Under the pieces are notes generated by a model. It worked only from the letters and a program-made list of their open reading frames with translations. It did not search any database and was not told the origin of the DNA. A DNA stretch of 64,000 nucleotides from Theocolax elegans (taxonomy: Eukaryota > Arthropoda > Insecta > Hymenoptera > Cerocephalidae), in NCBI GenBank assembly GCA_026168455.1, contig CM047425.1:6794001-6858000 (forward strand), in the 5' to 3' direction. Of this stretch, positions 35,309 to 48,360 are shown piece after piece. Made by a program: the position numbers and the translations under genes. Positions within the stretch are counted from its first letter, which is position 1. Every line of letters begins with the position of its first letter.

Positions 35309-35999
35309 TAGTATATACCGAAACATTACAAAAGTGGCTCGCAGATGCCGCCACGCGTTTGATCGACCGGTATAAGCTAAATGCGACGGGTGGAGAATAT
35401 ATATATATATATGTGCATACACATTCGTGTACGTGTGCGTGCGTGTGTGTGTGCGTGTAGAATGTGTAGAGAGTAGAGACACATACATAAGGGTACGTAC
35501 ATAATACAAGGCTCGTGCTCGTGGTGGTGTTATATACGCGCGGGACGCACGTCTAACAGTTCGCCGTTGATCGCCGACGGCTCGACGCGCGCGTCCCTTT
35601 GCGTCGTTCAACAATATATATGTACTGTCAAATAAATGTAAATACAAAACAATACAAAATAATAATTAAAGTTTAGGGAAAATTTTTATAATTTCCATAA
35701 TATTCGATAACCAACTAAAAAAAAAGGGAAAAATGTGAGGTTATGTAATTCCTTAAGGATGTAGCAATCGAATGGTAAGAGGTAAGTCTGCTGCGTTGTG
35801 TACGTACGTATGTGTGTGTGTGTCGTGTGTGTCGTTTGTGTGTGTGTATGTATGCATACACGTATATAGGTATAGCGCGTCGTTCAACTACCTGTTGTGA
35901 CGTTCGCCCCCTCCCGGCCGGAAGCGCGTCCTTCCACTGGTCGGATTCAAAATCGGGCGGACAAAAAAAACCGACGGGCTCGTGCAGATGTAGTATGTA

Positions 36000-36069
36000 G
36001 TATATGTAGTATATGTAGTATATATATAGTATATACAGTATATAGCGAAGAGAAGCAGGAGCGAGAGGA

Positions 36070-36101
<32 letters not shown>

Positions 36102-36110
36102 AGGGGGGGG
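36000..36110 (+). repeat. GTAGTATAT minisatellite joined to (GA)n
   Basis: Several units of TATGTAGTA / TATATAGTA at 36000-36046 are followed after about 18 bases by a long GA run (36064-36096) and GGGAGGGAGGGGGGG. Confidence 0.85.
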
Positions 36111-36449
36111 ATGGACGGTGTTGATGTGTGTGTGCGTGTTGCGGGTGGAGGGGAAACGAGGGGACCGCGGGAGAAACTCGTTCCCCCTCCGGACGAGGAG
36201 ATCGCGTCTTGCGGGCCCCGGACAAGGCGAACCGCTGTGCGCGCTGCCTCTCTGTACTGTATGCTGTGTGTCTCTCTATCGGTAGGAGAACCTCCACGAG
36301 TTTCAGTTTAGTCTGCCGCGCGCTATCGTTCCGCGCGTGCTCCATTTCGCTTTCTCTCTCTCTCCCGCTCTCTTACTCTCTTTCTCTCTTTTCTTTCTTT
36401 CTTTTATAAGTAGACAACTATACCTATACGCTCGCTCACTCGTTTGCTA

Positions 36450-36490
36450 CTTGTTCGTTCGTTCGTTCGTTCGTTCGCCCGCTCGCTCGC
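36450..36490 (+). repeat. (TTCG)n then (CTCG)n tetranucleotide repeat
   Basis: Tandem TTCG units pass into GCTCGCTCGCGC. CpG-containing and near the putative mastermind promoter. Confidence 0.85.
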
Positions 36491-38364
36491 GCACTCACCT
36501 GTCGCTGTACTTGCATATACACATCAAAGGAGGCGTTTCGATAATTACCAACGATTTTACGCTCAAATAGGAACATATATATATATATGGACACTTACTC
36601 GTAATTCATTTGGTGTACATACGTGCGTGTCTGTGCGAGTGCTTGTCTATGCGTGACTCTCTCTATCGAGATACATACATAAACTTACAGTTTCAAGTGC
36701 TTCATTTTAGAGGTCGAGGTCCTCTCATACTTCACGCTGCTAGTAGATTTCTACCTTATCACGTACGTTGTATCATTACGCTTTTACATTATTTTACTTT
36801 GCATTTCCGTATACCTTTCGTATACGATTGTTACGTGAATCGGTGGTCATAAGTGATAATCAACCAAATTATCGATTTTCTTGATCATTTAATCGACAAT
36901 TTTCCGGTCGTGTCAATTTTATTTGCGGTCGAAGGAATGTGTATTTTTTCGTCAGTGTATATACCTACTTATACTTATAGTATTTATAATTTACGCGTTT
37001 AACACTCTCCTTTTGGAGAATATTTGAGAACAACTTGTATTCACGAGCATATACGAAAAAAAAACATGCATGTTTAGTTTGTTTCCGAGAACAGTATTAC
37101 ATTTTCGAGAATCTATAACCGTTGGTTAGACACGTAAATACTTATTACATTTCTTTTTCTATACATTAGCTATACATTTTATGAACGTATAGGAATTAAA
37201 ATTTTAAAGTCACATTGTATGTATATACACACCGCCAAGTATTCATTTACCAATAGTTTATTTAAACATAACTCCGGCTTACCGTTTGATTACATAAAAA
37301 CAAAAACTAATTATGTCTATTTTAGTTAAATATGATAGCGTTATTTCGAAAAAAAGTGTCTTAATATTTTATTCATAAATCAATGTGCTGTATGTTTTTG
37401 ACAGCTGAATTCTATTCTAAAATTTAAACGATTCTTCACTTGTTCTTATACATTTTAGATAATTTTATAATTCATATTTCTTTATTAAGAAATTTATTTA
37501 TTTTAAATATATACGCGCGTGTGTATGTATACATGTATATATATATCAATAGGACGGTGTAGCCACTTATCAGTAACCAGATAACAAAGTATAAAATTAT
37601 TTTAACTGAAACAATTGACAAACTATAAATTATGTATATATATATACATACTTAGTAAAAAACATTATTATTTTAAAAAGAGTGCGTTGACATTAATTTT
37701 ACGCATAATCAGCTGATAATTGTTTCATTTAAATTAATTAATTAAAAATTGTAGATTAACGGAATTGTTTATTTTAAAATTTTAATTAGTAGAAAGTTAA
37801 AAAAAAAAGAAGATAATTATTACATTTGTGTATTAATTCTGAATTAATGATACTTATAATATAGGTTACTAGATATTTTTTCCGAGTGAAACAAAAGAGA
37901 CTGGGAAAGTTTCCATAGTTAGGCTTGGAACAGATTTTACTCGGTCTTGATACAAACTTGTACAATATAAAGGAACTTTTATATGTTTTCATTTGAGTAA
38001 GGTATAGACATTTCACAAGTCACAAAAGTTTGTTCAGTTGAAATTTACTTGTATACGGTTTTAACAAAACACGCGGTCATTACGTCTGTTTACCTCTATG
38101 GGTGATAAATCGTTAGGTGTTTGTCTCGTAGTCATAAGTGAGGCAAGATGGTAATAACGGGAAAACAAAAAATTTCAGGTGGAGCACCAACGAGTGTGTA
38201 AACGCTAAAATCGAGAATCGGGCAAGGTAACCCGGGTCTCGCTCTCGCAATGAGAGTAGGAGGCGATCGGTCGTACCGGGGTGGTAGACCAGCCAGGGAC
38301 GAGACCCGGGGTGAATCGCAACACCACTGAACTGGCTCACTCTGCAGTGGATTACGGAGGCTGC

Positions 38365-38892
38365 ATGGAGGCAGGGGGGCTCCTGCCCCGCCAGCCCCAG
38401 CAAGGCCCCCCTGGCAATTTACCCGGTCTGACGTTGCAGCAACAGCACCAGCAGCACCAACAGCACCAACAGCATCAGCAGCATCAGCAACACCAACAGC
38501 ACCAGCCGGTCGGCCAGGTGCAGGTGCACCAGGACCTCGCCCTACAGCAGCACCAACAACAGCAACAACAACAACAACAACAGCAACAGCAACAGCTTCA
38601 CTTACAACAGCAACAGCAGCTGCAAATGGGTCAGGCACCCGGAATGGGCGAGGTGCTGCCGCCTAAGCGGCAGGCAGTGGTCGATCGGTTGAGGCGTAGA
38701 ATCGAACTTTATCGTAGGAGGCAAACCGATCTCGTACCCAAATTCGATCAAACTTTTCACGGTTTCTGCGAGCAGAATATCCAAGATACATTGGTTCTGA
38801 AGCAACGGTTTCTTGATAGCAAAGCTAAGAGACAGGCGAAAAAGACGGACAAGAAGCAGACCGAACCAGTTGGTTTGTCCAGCATTCATGTG
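38365..38892 (+). CDS. mam: mastermind, first coding exon (MamL1 domain), 3' partial
   Basis: Nuclear co-activator of Notch: the N-terminal helix clamps the Notch intracellular domain-CSL complex and recruits CBP/p300. The exon encodes 176 residues from [10 protein letters not shown]. Residues ~25-60 are (QQH)n from CAG/CAC/CAA codons, and ~64-95 a second Gln-rich tract. Residues ~98-165 are the MamL1 domain ([50 protein letters not shown]). It ends in phase 0 at SIHV before GTGAGT. ATG 38365 is the start because an in-frame TAG sits at 38257-38259 with no other ATG between. The rest of the protein must be encoded beyond the window. Confidence 0.95.
38430..38640 (+). repeat. mam: coding CAG/CAA/CAC repeat (poly-Gln/His)
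   Basis: Two Gln-rich blocks inside the mastermind exon: a QQH three-residue period, then poly-Q of mixed CAG and CAA codons with a single His. Codon mixing suggests selection on the protein or slippage decay rather than a recent pure expansion. Confidence 0.9.
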
Positions 38893-41800
38893 GTGAGTTT
38901 AACTTTGGTTATTCCTATTATTATCGACACGGTCGCCTGTCGCCTCGCTTCAAAATACTCTTATCGCTGATAACGCCGGGAAAAAAGTAGCTGTCACGTG
39001 CTTGACGACTGGATTTTATATTTTGTATTCCCTACCTAATTCTCGATCAGCTGTTCTTTCCTCCACGGAATATTACTTTTCACTTGTTCATTTGCTGCTT
39101 CCTTTTATTTTTCAAATATTTCATACTCAACCACTTCAACGCTGATATTTAATATTCCATAATACTGATTTTGTTAATATGAATTTATTTTATGAATTTA
39201 TTTAACTTTTATCTATATCTCGACGCTTATTCGATTAGATTGATTTCAACAAACTTCAAACTTGTTACTTTACTTCGCACGAATTTCAACATTCCGGTGT
39301 ATATCTTGTAACTTGCCTCACAATTAAAAGTGATGACGTAAATATCTTGACTGAAACACACCTCTAAAATTATGTTAAATTCATGGTTAATTTAAGATTT
39401 AAAACCTTTTTTGATTAAAAATATTTTTATATAAATGTTAATGACATATAATAGCCAAATTACACTATAGGATTCATTCTAGAGAAAATTACAATGTTTT
39501 ATTTATAATTTTCGCGTAGTGCAAATTACTCGATAAACACTTTTAATTGAATTTACTGTACAAAAACTTTCTTAATTTTACTCTTTCTTATGCGTACTCT
39601 AATAAATTAATTCATCTTGCAATATTGATATCCAACAACTTTACAATACTTAACTATCAATCATCTCACCGTAATGACCTAAAATTAAAAAACTTTTCAT
39701 TTATCTCAATTATTCGTCGAGTTCAAAAATGTACAATTATCGTTCTATCAAAGATTCGTGATAATTTCACATCGAGTACCCAGTAATCTCAATCCAAAAA
39801 AGCTACTTTCTCAATCGTAAAAATAATCTCCCTCCCACATAAGTGAAATGGTGCTTGCGTATATACGTATACAGTCGAAGGAAAATTTTCCACTGGACGA
39901 TTTTCTCAAGACGGTCCATTTTCCCCAGGCGCGCGGGCGCCGCGCGAAAGTAGAAAGGAACCGCAAGAGAAAAGGATAGTCTTTGGCACATATATATAGG
40001 TATTCATACATATATAGTGAATGGAACACGAAACAAACGTGGGAAAGCGTAGGGAAAAGTTGAGGATTCTCCTTTGCGCTCCTTTTTTTTATTTCGAGGG
40101 AACTGCGTCAACGGTAACCCGGTGCGTCACACGATCGATTGATCGAAAGAAAAAAAAACGTGTGCGTCTACGAGGGCGAGTGATAATTTTAGTGACGTTG
40201 ACGGAGGTTCTTGTGTATGTAAAGGATTATTACGTATTGCAATTTTTGAAAATTATGGGTGAGTGATAGAAAGGGAGGGGGGGGGGGGAAGGGGTGAGAA
40301 ATTTCAGAGTTATACTATCGCGATGGTTTATGCATAATAGTGATGTTGTATAATGGATTATGACGTTATAGCTTAATATTTAGTGCGCTCTCGCGGATTA
40401 GGGGAAAATGGAAACTATAATAATTCGGAATTATCTACGTGTACGCGTTGGTGTTGGTTGACTAAAATACGTGAAATATGAATTTAAACTTTTCGCCGTA
40501 TTATTAACACGTTGACAAATTTTTTCGACGAAAGTAATTAATAAATATAGTTGTTAGAATTTAATTGTATTTTTTAGAGTATTTAATATTATAATTGTCG
40601 CATGAATTCGTTGTGTGACAATACACATTTAAAAAAAGAAAAAGAAAATAGAAAAAAAATGTGTAAATAATAAAATGCACCACTTGTTGGATTATCGGAT
40701 AAAATAAAAACTCGGATCGAATTCATCCGAAAGAAATGTTATTATGGGTAGCCTAATCCAAATGATCCAGCCACACGATGATGCTCAGGTAGCAAAAGTG
40801 TGTATAACGACTCGCAAACGAATCCACCTCCTCGTCTCTGTTATATGAAAAGTATAGTGTATACTCCTTTCACCCCAAAAGAGCACAATGGAGGGATTTT
40901 AAGAAAGAGAAAGAAGCACATCTCCCACGCATCCTCCGAAAGAAGAAGAAGAAGAAAAAAAAAGAACCCCGGTTTCCCCTCGGAAGCCCTGGTTGACAGA
41001 GGAAGCCGCGTTCAAAACCGAGAGGGAGAGAGAGATAGAGAGAAAGAGAAGCGCAGTTGCCACCTCTCTTCCAGCCAGTTATAGCCTCCCTGATAGAGAG
41101 AACGTCTTTTCGGCTCCAGCTGAGTACTAATCAGTGATTCTCAATCGGTAGATACATACACACACAGACACGCAGACGTATATGCGCTACCCCCATCGTG
41201 CACCTATACGTTGTTTTCTATATCGATTATCGTGTTGCTTCCGTCAGTTGCCTTCGCGAGGCCTTTCCTTGATATTATCGGTCGAGCCGTCGTCTTATCA
41301 ACCTCTATACCCGAGCAAAGTGTTTGCTCTTGAACGTTAAATCCCGTTTTGCATCAGTTTTTACTAAGGTTTACCCGTGATACACGAAAAAATTCTGATG
41401 TACTTCGTTTACTTACGAATTTAACTAATCATTTTCTCACGTCTTTTGTGTCCACGAAATTATGTTACATGCCAAAATTACCAAATTTTAATTATTTTTA
41501 TTTTTCAATATTTCGAACTGAGCAAACAGAAAAACATGCAAATAATTAATAATGGTAAGACTCATAAGTCTGCATGAGTAACGTATAATTGTCAGCGTCG
41601 AATTACAAAGTATCTAAGCACACACTATATATATTTTCTATAGATAATGCTTATAAGTATATTATTCTCTAGATTAGATATACCATTTATATATATATTT
41701 TTTTTCAAAATTTTAGTTTCTTGAGCGTCCGTAAAAATCATATTTCAAGTACAAATTCTTCCAATACCCATTTTTTTCAATTTATTATTTTTCTGATTAG

Positions 41801-44800
41801 ATAAACTAGTTTTCGGCTAGAAATCATTGGCGTGTACAAAATTTTATCTCTCGTAGTATACAAACCGATGACGTGTAATTTGTATTTTTGAAATATTACC
41901 AATCCAAAAAGAAGTTGTTGAATTCACTTGAAGATAAATTATTTATTATCTTAAAATATATAAAATAATTAATAAATCGTAAACCTCGTAATTTAACGTA
42001 TCATCAAAATAGAATTTGCGTTAATTGAATAGTCGAAAAAGGAGCTGAACTAAACAATTTTGTTATCGACGAAATGATTATGTAAACGTGTTGAATTTTC
42101 ACAGTATATATAAAAGGAAAGTTATTCTCGAAAATTACCGTTCCCTTCGAATCCTCATTTCCGGTTTCTATCGATGCAACCATCCCTTTGCTCCTACGCA
42201 TCCCTTCCTCTTTCTTATCGGACGTACGCACACACTCGTAGCATGACGTCGATCTTGTGGCATGCGCTATAAGATGCGTCACGCGTTTCTCGTCGCTTTT
42301 AGTCAGCCTCCGCTACGCTCTCGAAAGTATATATACGAGGCTGCTCCCAGCTTTCGATTTCACCTTGTCTCTCACTGTTGTTTTTTTTACTCTCTTAACC
42401 TTTTCTACGCAATTTTTCCCTCTCGTTACTCTCAAGCCACTTTCTTGAAATGATAATCATTCCTTTTTTTGTTGGCGCTCTTGAATTATTCACTGTATAG
42501 GTGCGCGGTGTGGACTTTTTGACGTTCAAAATTACACGTGTTACAGAAGGTTTTGTTTACTAGCGAATTTTTCCTAGTTGTAAATCTGAACGTTAACGTG
42601 AGAATTCGTATCAAAATTTTAAATACTTTTCTATCTACACGCCAACGAAAGATATGAATATAGACGACAAAAAAATTGTATTACACATTTTTTTTAAAGC
42701 AAACATTAGAATAATGATTGTCGCGAAGTGACAAGATTTATACAGAATTGAATGAAATTTTCATTTTTATATACGTTAATTGATTAACTTTTTTACTTTA
42801 TAGTCTATTAACTATTTATGTGATTTATGTTTCTCAGAAGTTGTTGGTTTGTTTTTTTTTTTCAATCGAATTTTTTGTTCGCGCAAGGTTTGTCATAAGA
42901 AAAAATTGTATATTTCAATTTACAGCAATTAATTATTCAAGAATATTGTATAGATAGCAGGTGATTGAATATTTATTTTATTTGAAGACATACGCACACG
43001 ATGCCTTCCTACTTTTTGTAATTTTCACTTGAATAAATTATCTTACGCTTCAGTCATGTCGAGATAGATAACAGAGCAAACAAACAAATAATTATTGACA
43101 TTTCGTCTAGTTTCAAATCTAATGGCTTTTGATTACTGGAAAATCATAATTTTGAATCAGTTACTAATACACTTGATTCGACTAGTATAATATTATCTAA
43201 ATATTGATTAAAAAATAAGTGAATTAAAACCAGAAATTTTTCTTGATAATTAAATTTTAAATTGAGAAATCGATTTCACATACTTCGGAATGACAAACGT
43301 TGTATAATATCATTCACCTTATACACGTATAGAATAATTATTGAATTATTGAATTTTAGAAATCAAACTTCGCAAGAATAATAATGAAGAATAGTAAAAA
43401 ATTATTATTTGAATTATACTTAGATGGTCTGAAATATAAATTACATCACGTAGGTATCTCCATTTGCAGACAAAAAAGAAAGAAGCTGAGTCTCGCAATG
43501 CGTTGCCAAGTGCGTAAAGAACATATAAAAATATTGAGGATGAAATAATCAGAAATCGCTTGGTTATATCAAACACCGATTTACACGGCGCGCGTGTGGT
43601 TCGTTGACGCGGTCTTTATTTGTCGATTGTCTGATAAAGAGCGCTGTTGTGCTTCTTACGCTCAGCGCTCGAAAAACAAAGATTACGCTCGTTCTATTCG
43701 ATTAAAATGCGCAGAATTACAAAGAGGATGTTGGACGTTTTGACTATGTATACATCCTCCCACATTTTTTATTTTCATTTGATTTTTCTTTCTGATGTAT
43801 ACAAATTTTCCATTTAGGTTAAATATTAATTAAATATCCTGTATGAAAGAAAATGTAATAATTTTAAAAATAAATATAAAATTGGAAAATTCGTAAAATT
43901 AAGATTGACAACATAAAAGAAAGTAATCGAAGAAACAAGGGCTGCTCATCTTGGTCGTTTAAATTATTCGGTGCTGGTTGCTTCAGATACACAATGAGTC
44001 TCGAGGTATACATATATATGTATGTATAATACGGTACGACGAGATAGCCGTTAATCGCCTAGCCACTCATTATTAGCCGGCCTTTGTGGACTTGTCTCTT
44101 TGTAATTAACGCTCTTCTCGCCACGATTAAAAAATACCATTCGAATCTTGCGCTGCAGTTGATATTAACCAACTTATTCGGTATATAAAAATCTCTGTTA
44201 CACTTGACGTAACGAAGGAGAGAAAAAAGAAGAACAATATTATAATATTTGCAAATTGTAAGCTTGTCTAGGTATTTTAATGGCATGTTAATTTTTTGAG
44301 GTTATGCGTCTACGAGTAATTGTTTAAATTGCATACAATTGCGCATAGATGGTTAACAATTTTAATTGCACGATGGGATATATACAACATTATGATTTTC
44401 GATTTTAATTAATAAACTCCGTGAATCGTTGTATGCGAATATTAATTTATACTAAAACCTCTATGACGTATTTACATTCCGTAATAAATATATAGATTAT
44501 ATCAATTAACTTAATAACGCGTAGGTGTTGCACCGACGTAGTCTTCTTTTTTTTCCTGTACACGCCGAATATAATTTTATTGGTTTCAAGTATATTTATA
44601 GAGTCTCACGTTTTTTTTTTACTTTGTACCGGTGATCGATATATTCTAATTGATATGACGCGATTGTGACGCAATGTACTGTTTCTCTTTATACGTATAC
44701 CTGATCGTGACTACCAACGACAAGTTTAAACACTAGAAAGCCGATGTTATTGGCGTAAAACCGTCCATACTCCACGATGTTTCACAACGATCACATAATA

Positions 44801-46900
44801 CTTCTTTTTTAATTGCGTTGTACAATCTATAATTTTATTTGAATAAACCAAACATATTCAAATGACACTGCTCGTATACTCGTTCAACGATGAGAAGAGA
44901 ATGAGAATAACAAAGTGAATTTGTAGTTTTTTTTCCTTCTATGTAAATTTAATGAAATAATTGAAACCTTTGTATTATTTACTGTTTATTGGCGAAAATT
45001 GTTGTGAATTTTCGTTTTTGATTTATTGTTATAAATCGGTTTGGAGTAAGTAACAGATGGCTTACGATAAAAAAAAGACATTAGTCATTTTAACGACAAG
45101 AAGACTGTACGGTTCAGGAAGTATAATCGAAATAACAGAGTAATGAAATATAATTGAAAATATTTTTGAAATCGAAAGTGTCTTCTCTGCATAATAGATG
45201 TACAATTAGCAAAAGTAGAAAGTATTATATAAGTATAAGTTTAGAGTAAAAGTAAAAATAAGATGAATAAATATAACGAAGGGAAAAAAGAACAATGTTA
45301 AAATATAAAAAAAGAATTGACGCCGGCTCGCGACATTGATAATATATCACGTACGTACGTATACAAAATTGTTGTTGATTCGCCTTCTCGATCGTCCCTG
45401 TGCACCTTTCATATTTGCGAAGGTTACCTAAGACTTATATATCTCACGGTGACCTGATCCTGTCGTGAAACTACTAAAGTATTCACAAATGACCATTAAA
45501 TTTGCATCTCTCTTTATATTTTTCCTTCGCATACACACAGACACACACACACATGCATGCGTGTTGTCTACGTGTGCTTCGACAATGGCTACTCATACAC
45601 GCGAATGCACGGATTTAAACGTACATATGACTTTTAATTACCTTATAGCATCATCTTTCTTGTATGCGTGTATTAATCGCTATCTCATAGTGATTTTATA
45701 GTAAATTACGGTGGTCGCTTGTGTACCAAGGCAACAGTGAGTATCATCGAGCTTTCACGTTAATATACATTAACTTCGCGAGGAAATAAAAAAAATGCGT
45801 CATGTTTGCACAGTTGACACTTATTAAAATAATAACACAACAAGAATCGTCAGTAAGTTTTCAAGGATTGATTATTTTTAAAATCATATATTTCTTATTT
45901 TTGTTATAATTTATTTTGTTAAATGTCTACACGTATACGAAAATTAAGCAGTTTTGTTAGTGTACTTTGAATACTTATGCATTGTTTAGTTGGTTGGTAA
46001 TAAATGGATGATTGTATTAAAATAAAATTGTCTGAGACAATGTTTTTTGCGGCGTTACAGAATGTGCACCGATGCTTAAATTAATTTATGTTACGAAGTA
46101 TAACAATGTTAGCTTATTTTCAAGTATTTATTTGGTTGTATATTTTACATCGAAATTAACGAACTTTAATGATTTTTACTGCAGAGTATTTTTAAATATG
46201 TAATAATTTCTGGGTGAGTGCGAGGTAGAATAAACTTTCTCTTGAAACACTATAGCATCTTAATAAGATCGTTAGACTATTGTCTAAAGACAATGCAATT
46301 TTTATCTAATTACTTAAACAGTGTCATTTTGAACAAAAATAATTTTTTTTACTTGATTGTCTCAAATATTGCGTCGATATTAATTAATACTTTTAAGTTT
46401 ATTAATCTTGCAGTTGGTATTTATGTACATTATTATTTATTAATAAATCTACATTTTAATTTCAAATGTCTATTATAGATTTGTTGTATACAACAGCTGT
46501 CGTAGTCGATGTATTTTTAGCACAAAAGACGTTACTACATTGGTGAATAAAAGTTTCATCTTTTCATCAAACAGATTTACTTTACTTATTATTAACTGCA
46601 GCTATTTTTCACATACAAATTATTTAATTTTCATTCTCATTATATACATATATATATGTACACGCATTGATGCTATCTTTCTACATAAAACGATAATAAT
46701 TAAATCTAATTATCCCATTACATGCATCATAATTTTATAACATTATTCTTGCAATCGTTGAAAAGAGACGCACACGCACTTTTATATATATATATATATA
46801 TATATCGTTGAGATACATTGCCGAAATTCAAAGGACCAACAAAAATCGCGATGGTCTAAAAGTAAATCTATGCAAGAGAACGAAATAGTTAACGTTTGAA
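38893..46900 (+). other. mam: mastermind intron 1, proximal part
   Basis: Starts with GTGAGT. No nested gene found; all frames here are short and without domain. A G-run sits at 40273-40294, GA-rich purine tracts lie at 40890-41055, and CpG-denser blocks at 39900-40200 and 42150-42340. The remainder is AT-rich. Confidence 0.6.
40273..40294 (+). repeat. poly-G tract (G-quadruplex-capable)
   Basis: GGGAGGGG and a run of about twelve G, then AAGGGG. Enough G-runs for an intramolecular G-quadruplex. Confidence 0.7.
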
Positions 46901-47177
46901 ATAGATGGTAGGAAAATTCGTGAAGAGCTGGTATATAGGAAGGAAGGTCGAAAAAAGCGAGAAAGAGAGAGAAGAGATATAGCGGGTTCGTGTATATAGT
47001 AAAGAGCGCGCGCGCAAGGCGCTGGAGAGGGGGGCAGAGAGAAAGAGAGAGAGAGAGAGAGAGGCTCGGCATCTAGCTGTGAACCACTGAGAGCAGGAGG
47101 CAGCTGAGCGGACAAAGAGCGAACGGTTATTGCAGCAGGACGACAGTGGTCTTGGAACGATGGCGCTCGCTATGCAA

Positions 47178-47181
<4 letters not shown>

Positions 47182-47229
<48 letters not shown>
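47182..47229 (+). repeat. (CT)n microsatellite, ~48 bp
   Basis: One of the longest pure dinucleotide runs in the window. Confidence 0.95.
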
Positions 47230-47232
<3 letters not shown>

Positions 47233-47968
47233 TGCTTTGCCTCCGCTAGTCAGGTGCTGATTTCGTTGCTTCGAGCGCGCGCGCAACCAAGCTCGAGTAT
47301 CTCCTTGAAAATACAATGTTTTACTTCTATAAGCTGGCTTTTACTTCTTTAACCTGCTTCTTCGTATTGTTTCCTCTTTACCTCCTGCCTTTTTTTTCTT
47401 ATTCTTTATTCCGTGTCATTATCGAGATTGGGATTTCTAATTGACGTTTGCTTATTACAAGTGATTCAAGTATTTCAAGTATGTATTATTTACGCTATTC
47501 TATTTTGAGGACATTGCCGATGCTGATTTTCAGCTATTCTTGATTAAGGTCTTCGAATTCCAAATTACTTTCTTTTCCATTTGTCTTTTGAAGTATCCAG
47601 TCCAAGAGTATTTAAATATTTGGAGTCAAGATAAACATAATCAATGTCGCGAAAGTCAAAATTTTAACATCGTGTTCATTAATCCAAAAGAAAAATAGGG
47701 AATTACGTAATTTCAGCTCGTGTTGAGAAAAAAAAATAAAGTATGAACTTGCTAATCATTCGAAGACAAATCGAACTAAAATTAAACGCTCGGTCAGAAA
47801 CGTCTTAAATATCGTATACATTCGGTAAAAAGAATTCGCATACGACAGATTCTTCGTTTTTTTTTTTTGTTGTTTTTTTTTAAGAAAAGGTCTTAACAAA
47901 GACGAGCTCCTCCACCTTGGCTGGATAAAAGACATTATTGCGCATATGGCCATCCTGCGGGGAATCAA

Positions 47969-48000
<32 letters not shown>
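47969..48000 (+). repeat. (GA)n microsatellite
   Basis: About sixteen GA units, opposite in sense to the CT run 740 bases upstream. Confidence 0.92.
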
Positions 48001-48360
48001 GAATAAAGAAGGTGAGCTCTCCAGGCACGCATATCAAGAAACGAGTCTTGTAACGTTACACACAGATCGTTCGCTCGCATAATTACGGGTGAGCTCGCGC
48101 GGTGGTGAGGCTCGGTCGCGCGATTTCTTCACGAGCTGCTAGACTCATTCAGACCAAGAAAATCCTCATGAATTTTGCCGTGTTTTCCTTTTTAAACATC
48201 GTCCTGTATATGTGTATATATATGTATGTATATATACATACTTGCCGGGTCATACGTTCACTTCTCTTGCAAGTTTCTCGTGCTCGAATGTATACGTACA
48301 TAAATATCTTGGGTAATTGATTCGAACTTTCTTTTACAGAGGTGGGAGTGGGGTGGGGGG

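Larger units (their letters stand above)
34000..38364. other. mastermind 5' flank / 5'UTR region
   Basis: Gene-free by coding criteria. Holds a TA run (34448-34473), CA/GT arrays (35281-35308, 35810-35850), a GA array (36064-36110), TTCG tetranucleotides (36450-36490) and a CpG-rich block at 35120-36520. The mastermind promoter and non-coding leader probably lie here. A TTTCAG at 38173-38178 could be the acceptor of the leader exon that carries the ATG. Confidence 0.55.
46900..48360 (+). other. CpG/GAGA-rich island 1 in mastermind intron
   Basis: A CpG-dense block (46960-47300, with GCGCGCGC runs) bounded by (GA)n at 47041-47063 and (CT)n at 47182-47229. A second (GA)n lies at 47969-48000, and GGGAGTGGGGTGGGGGG at 48344-48360, preceded by an acceptor-like CTTTTACAG. 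It could be an alternative promoter or enhancer of mastermind. No coding frame supported. Confidence 0.45.

Noticed and set aside
34985..35647. 220-codon minus-strand frame
   Set aside because: Built on TA, CA and GA repeats (Tyr-Ile, Thr-His, Ser-Leu runs); no domain.
38132..38638. 168-codon minus-strand frame rich in Ala/Val
   Set aside because: It is the antisense shadow of the mastermind CAG/CAA repeat.
46782..47115. Minus-strand frames of 95-96 codons
   Set aside because: Open only because of GA-rich sequence read as Ser/Leu repeats; no domain.
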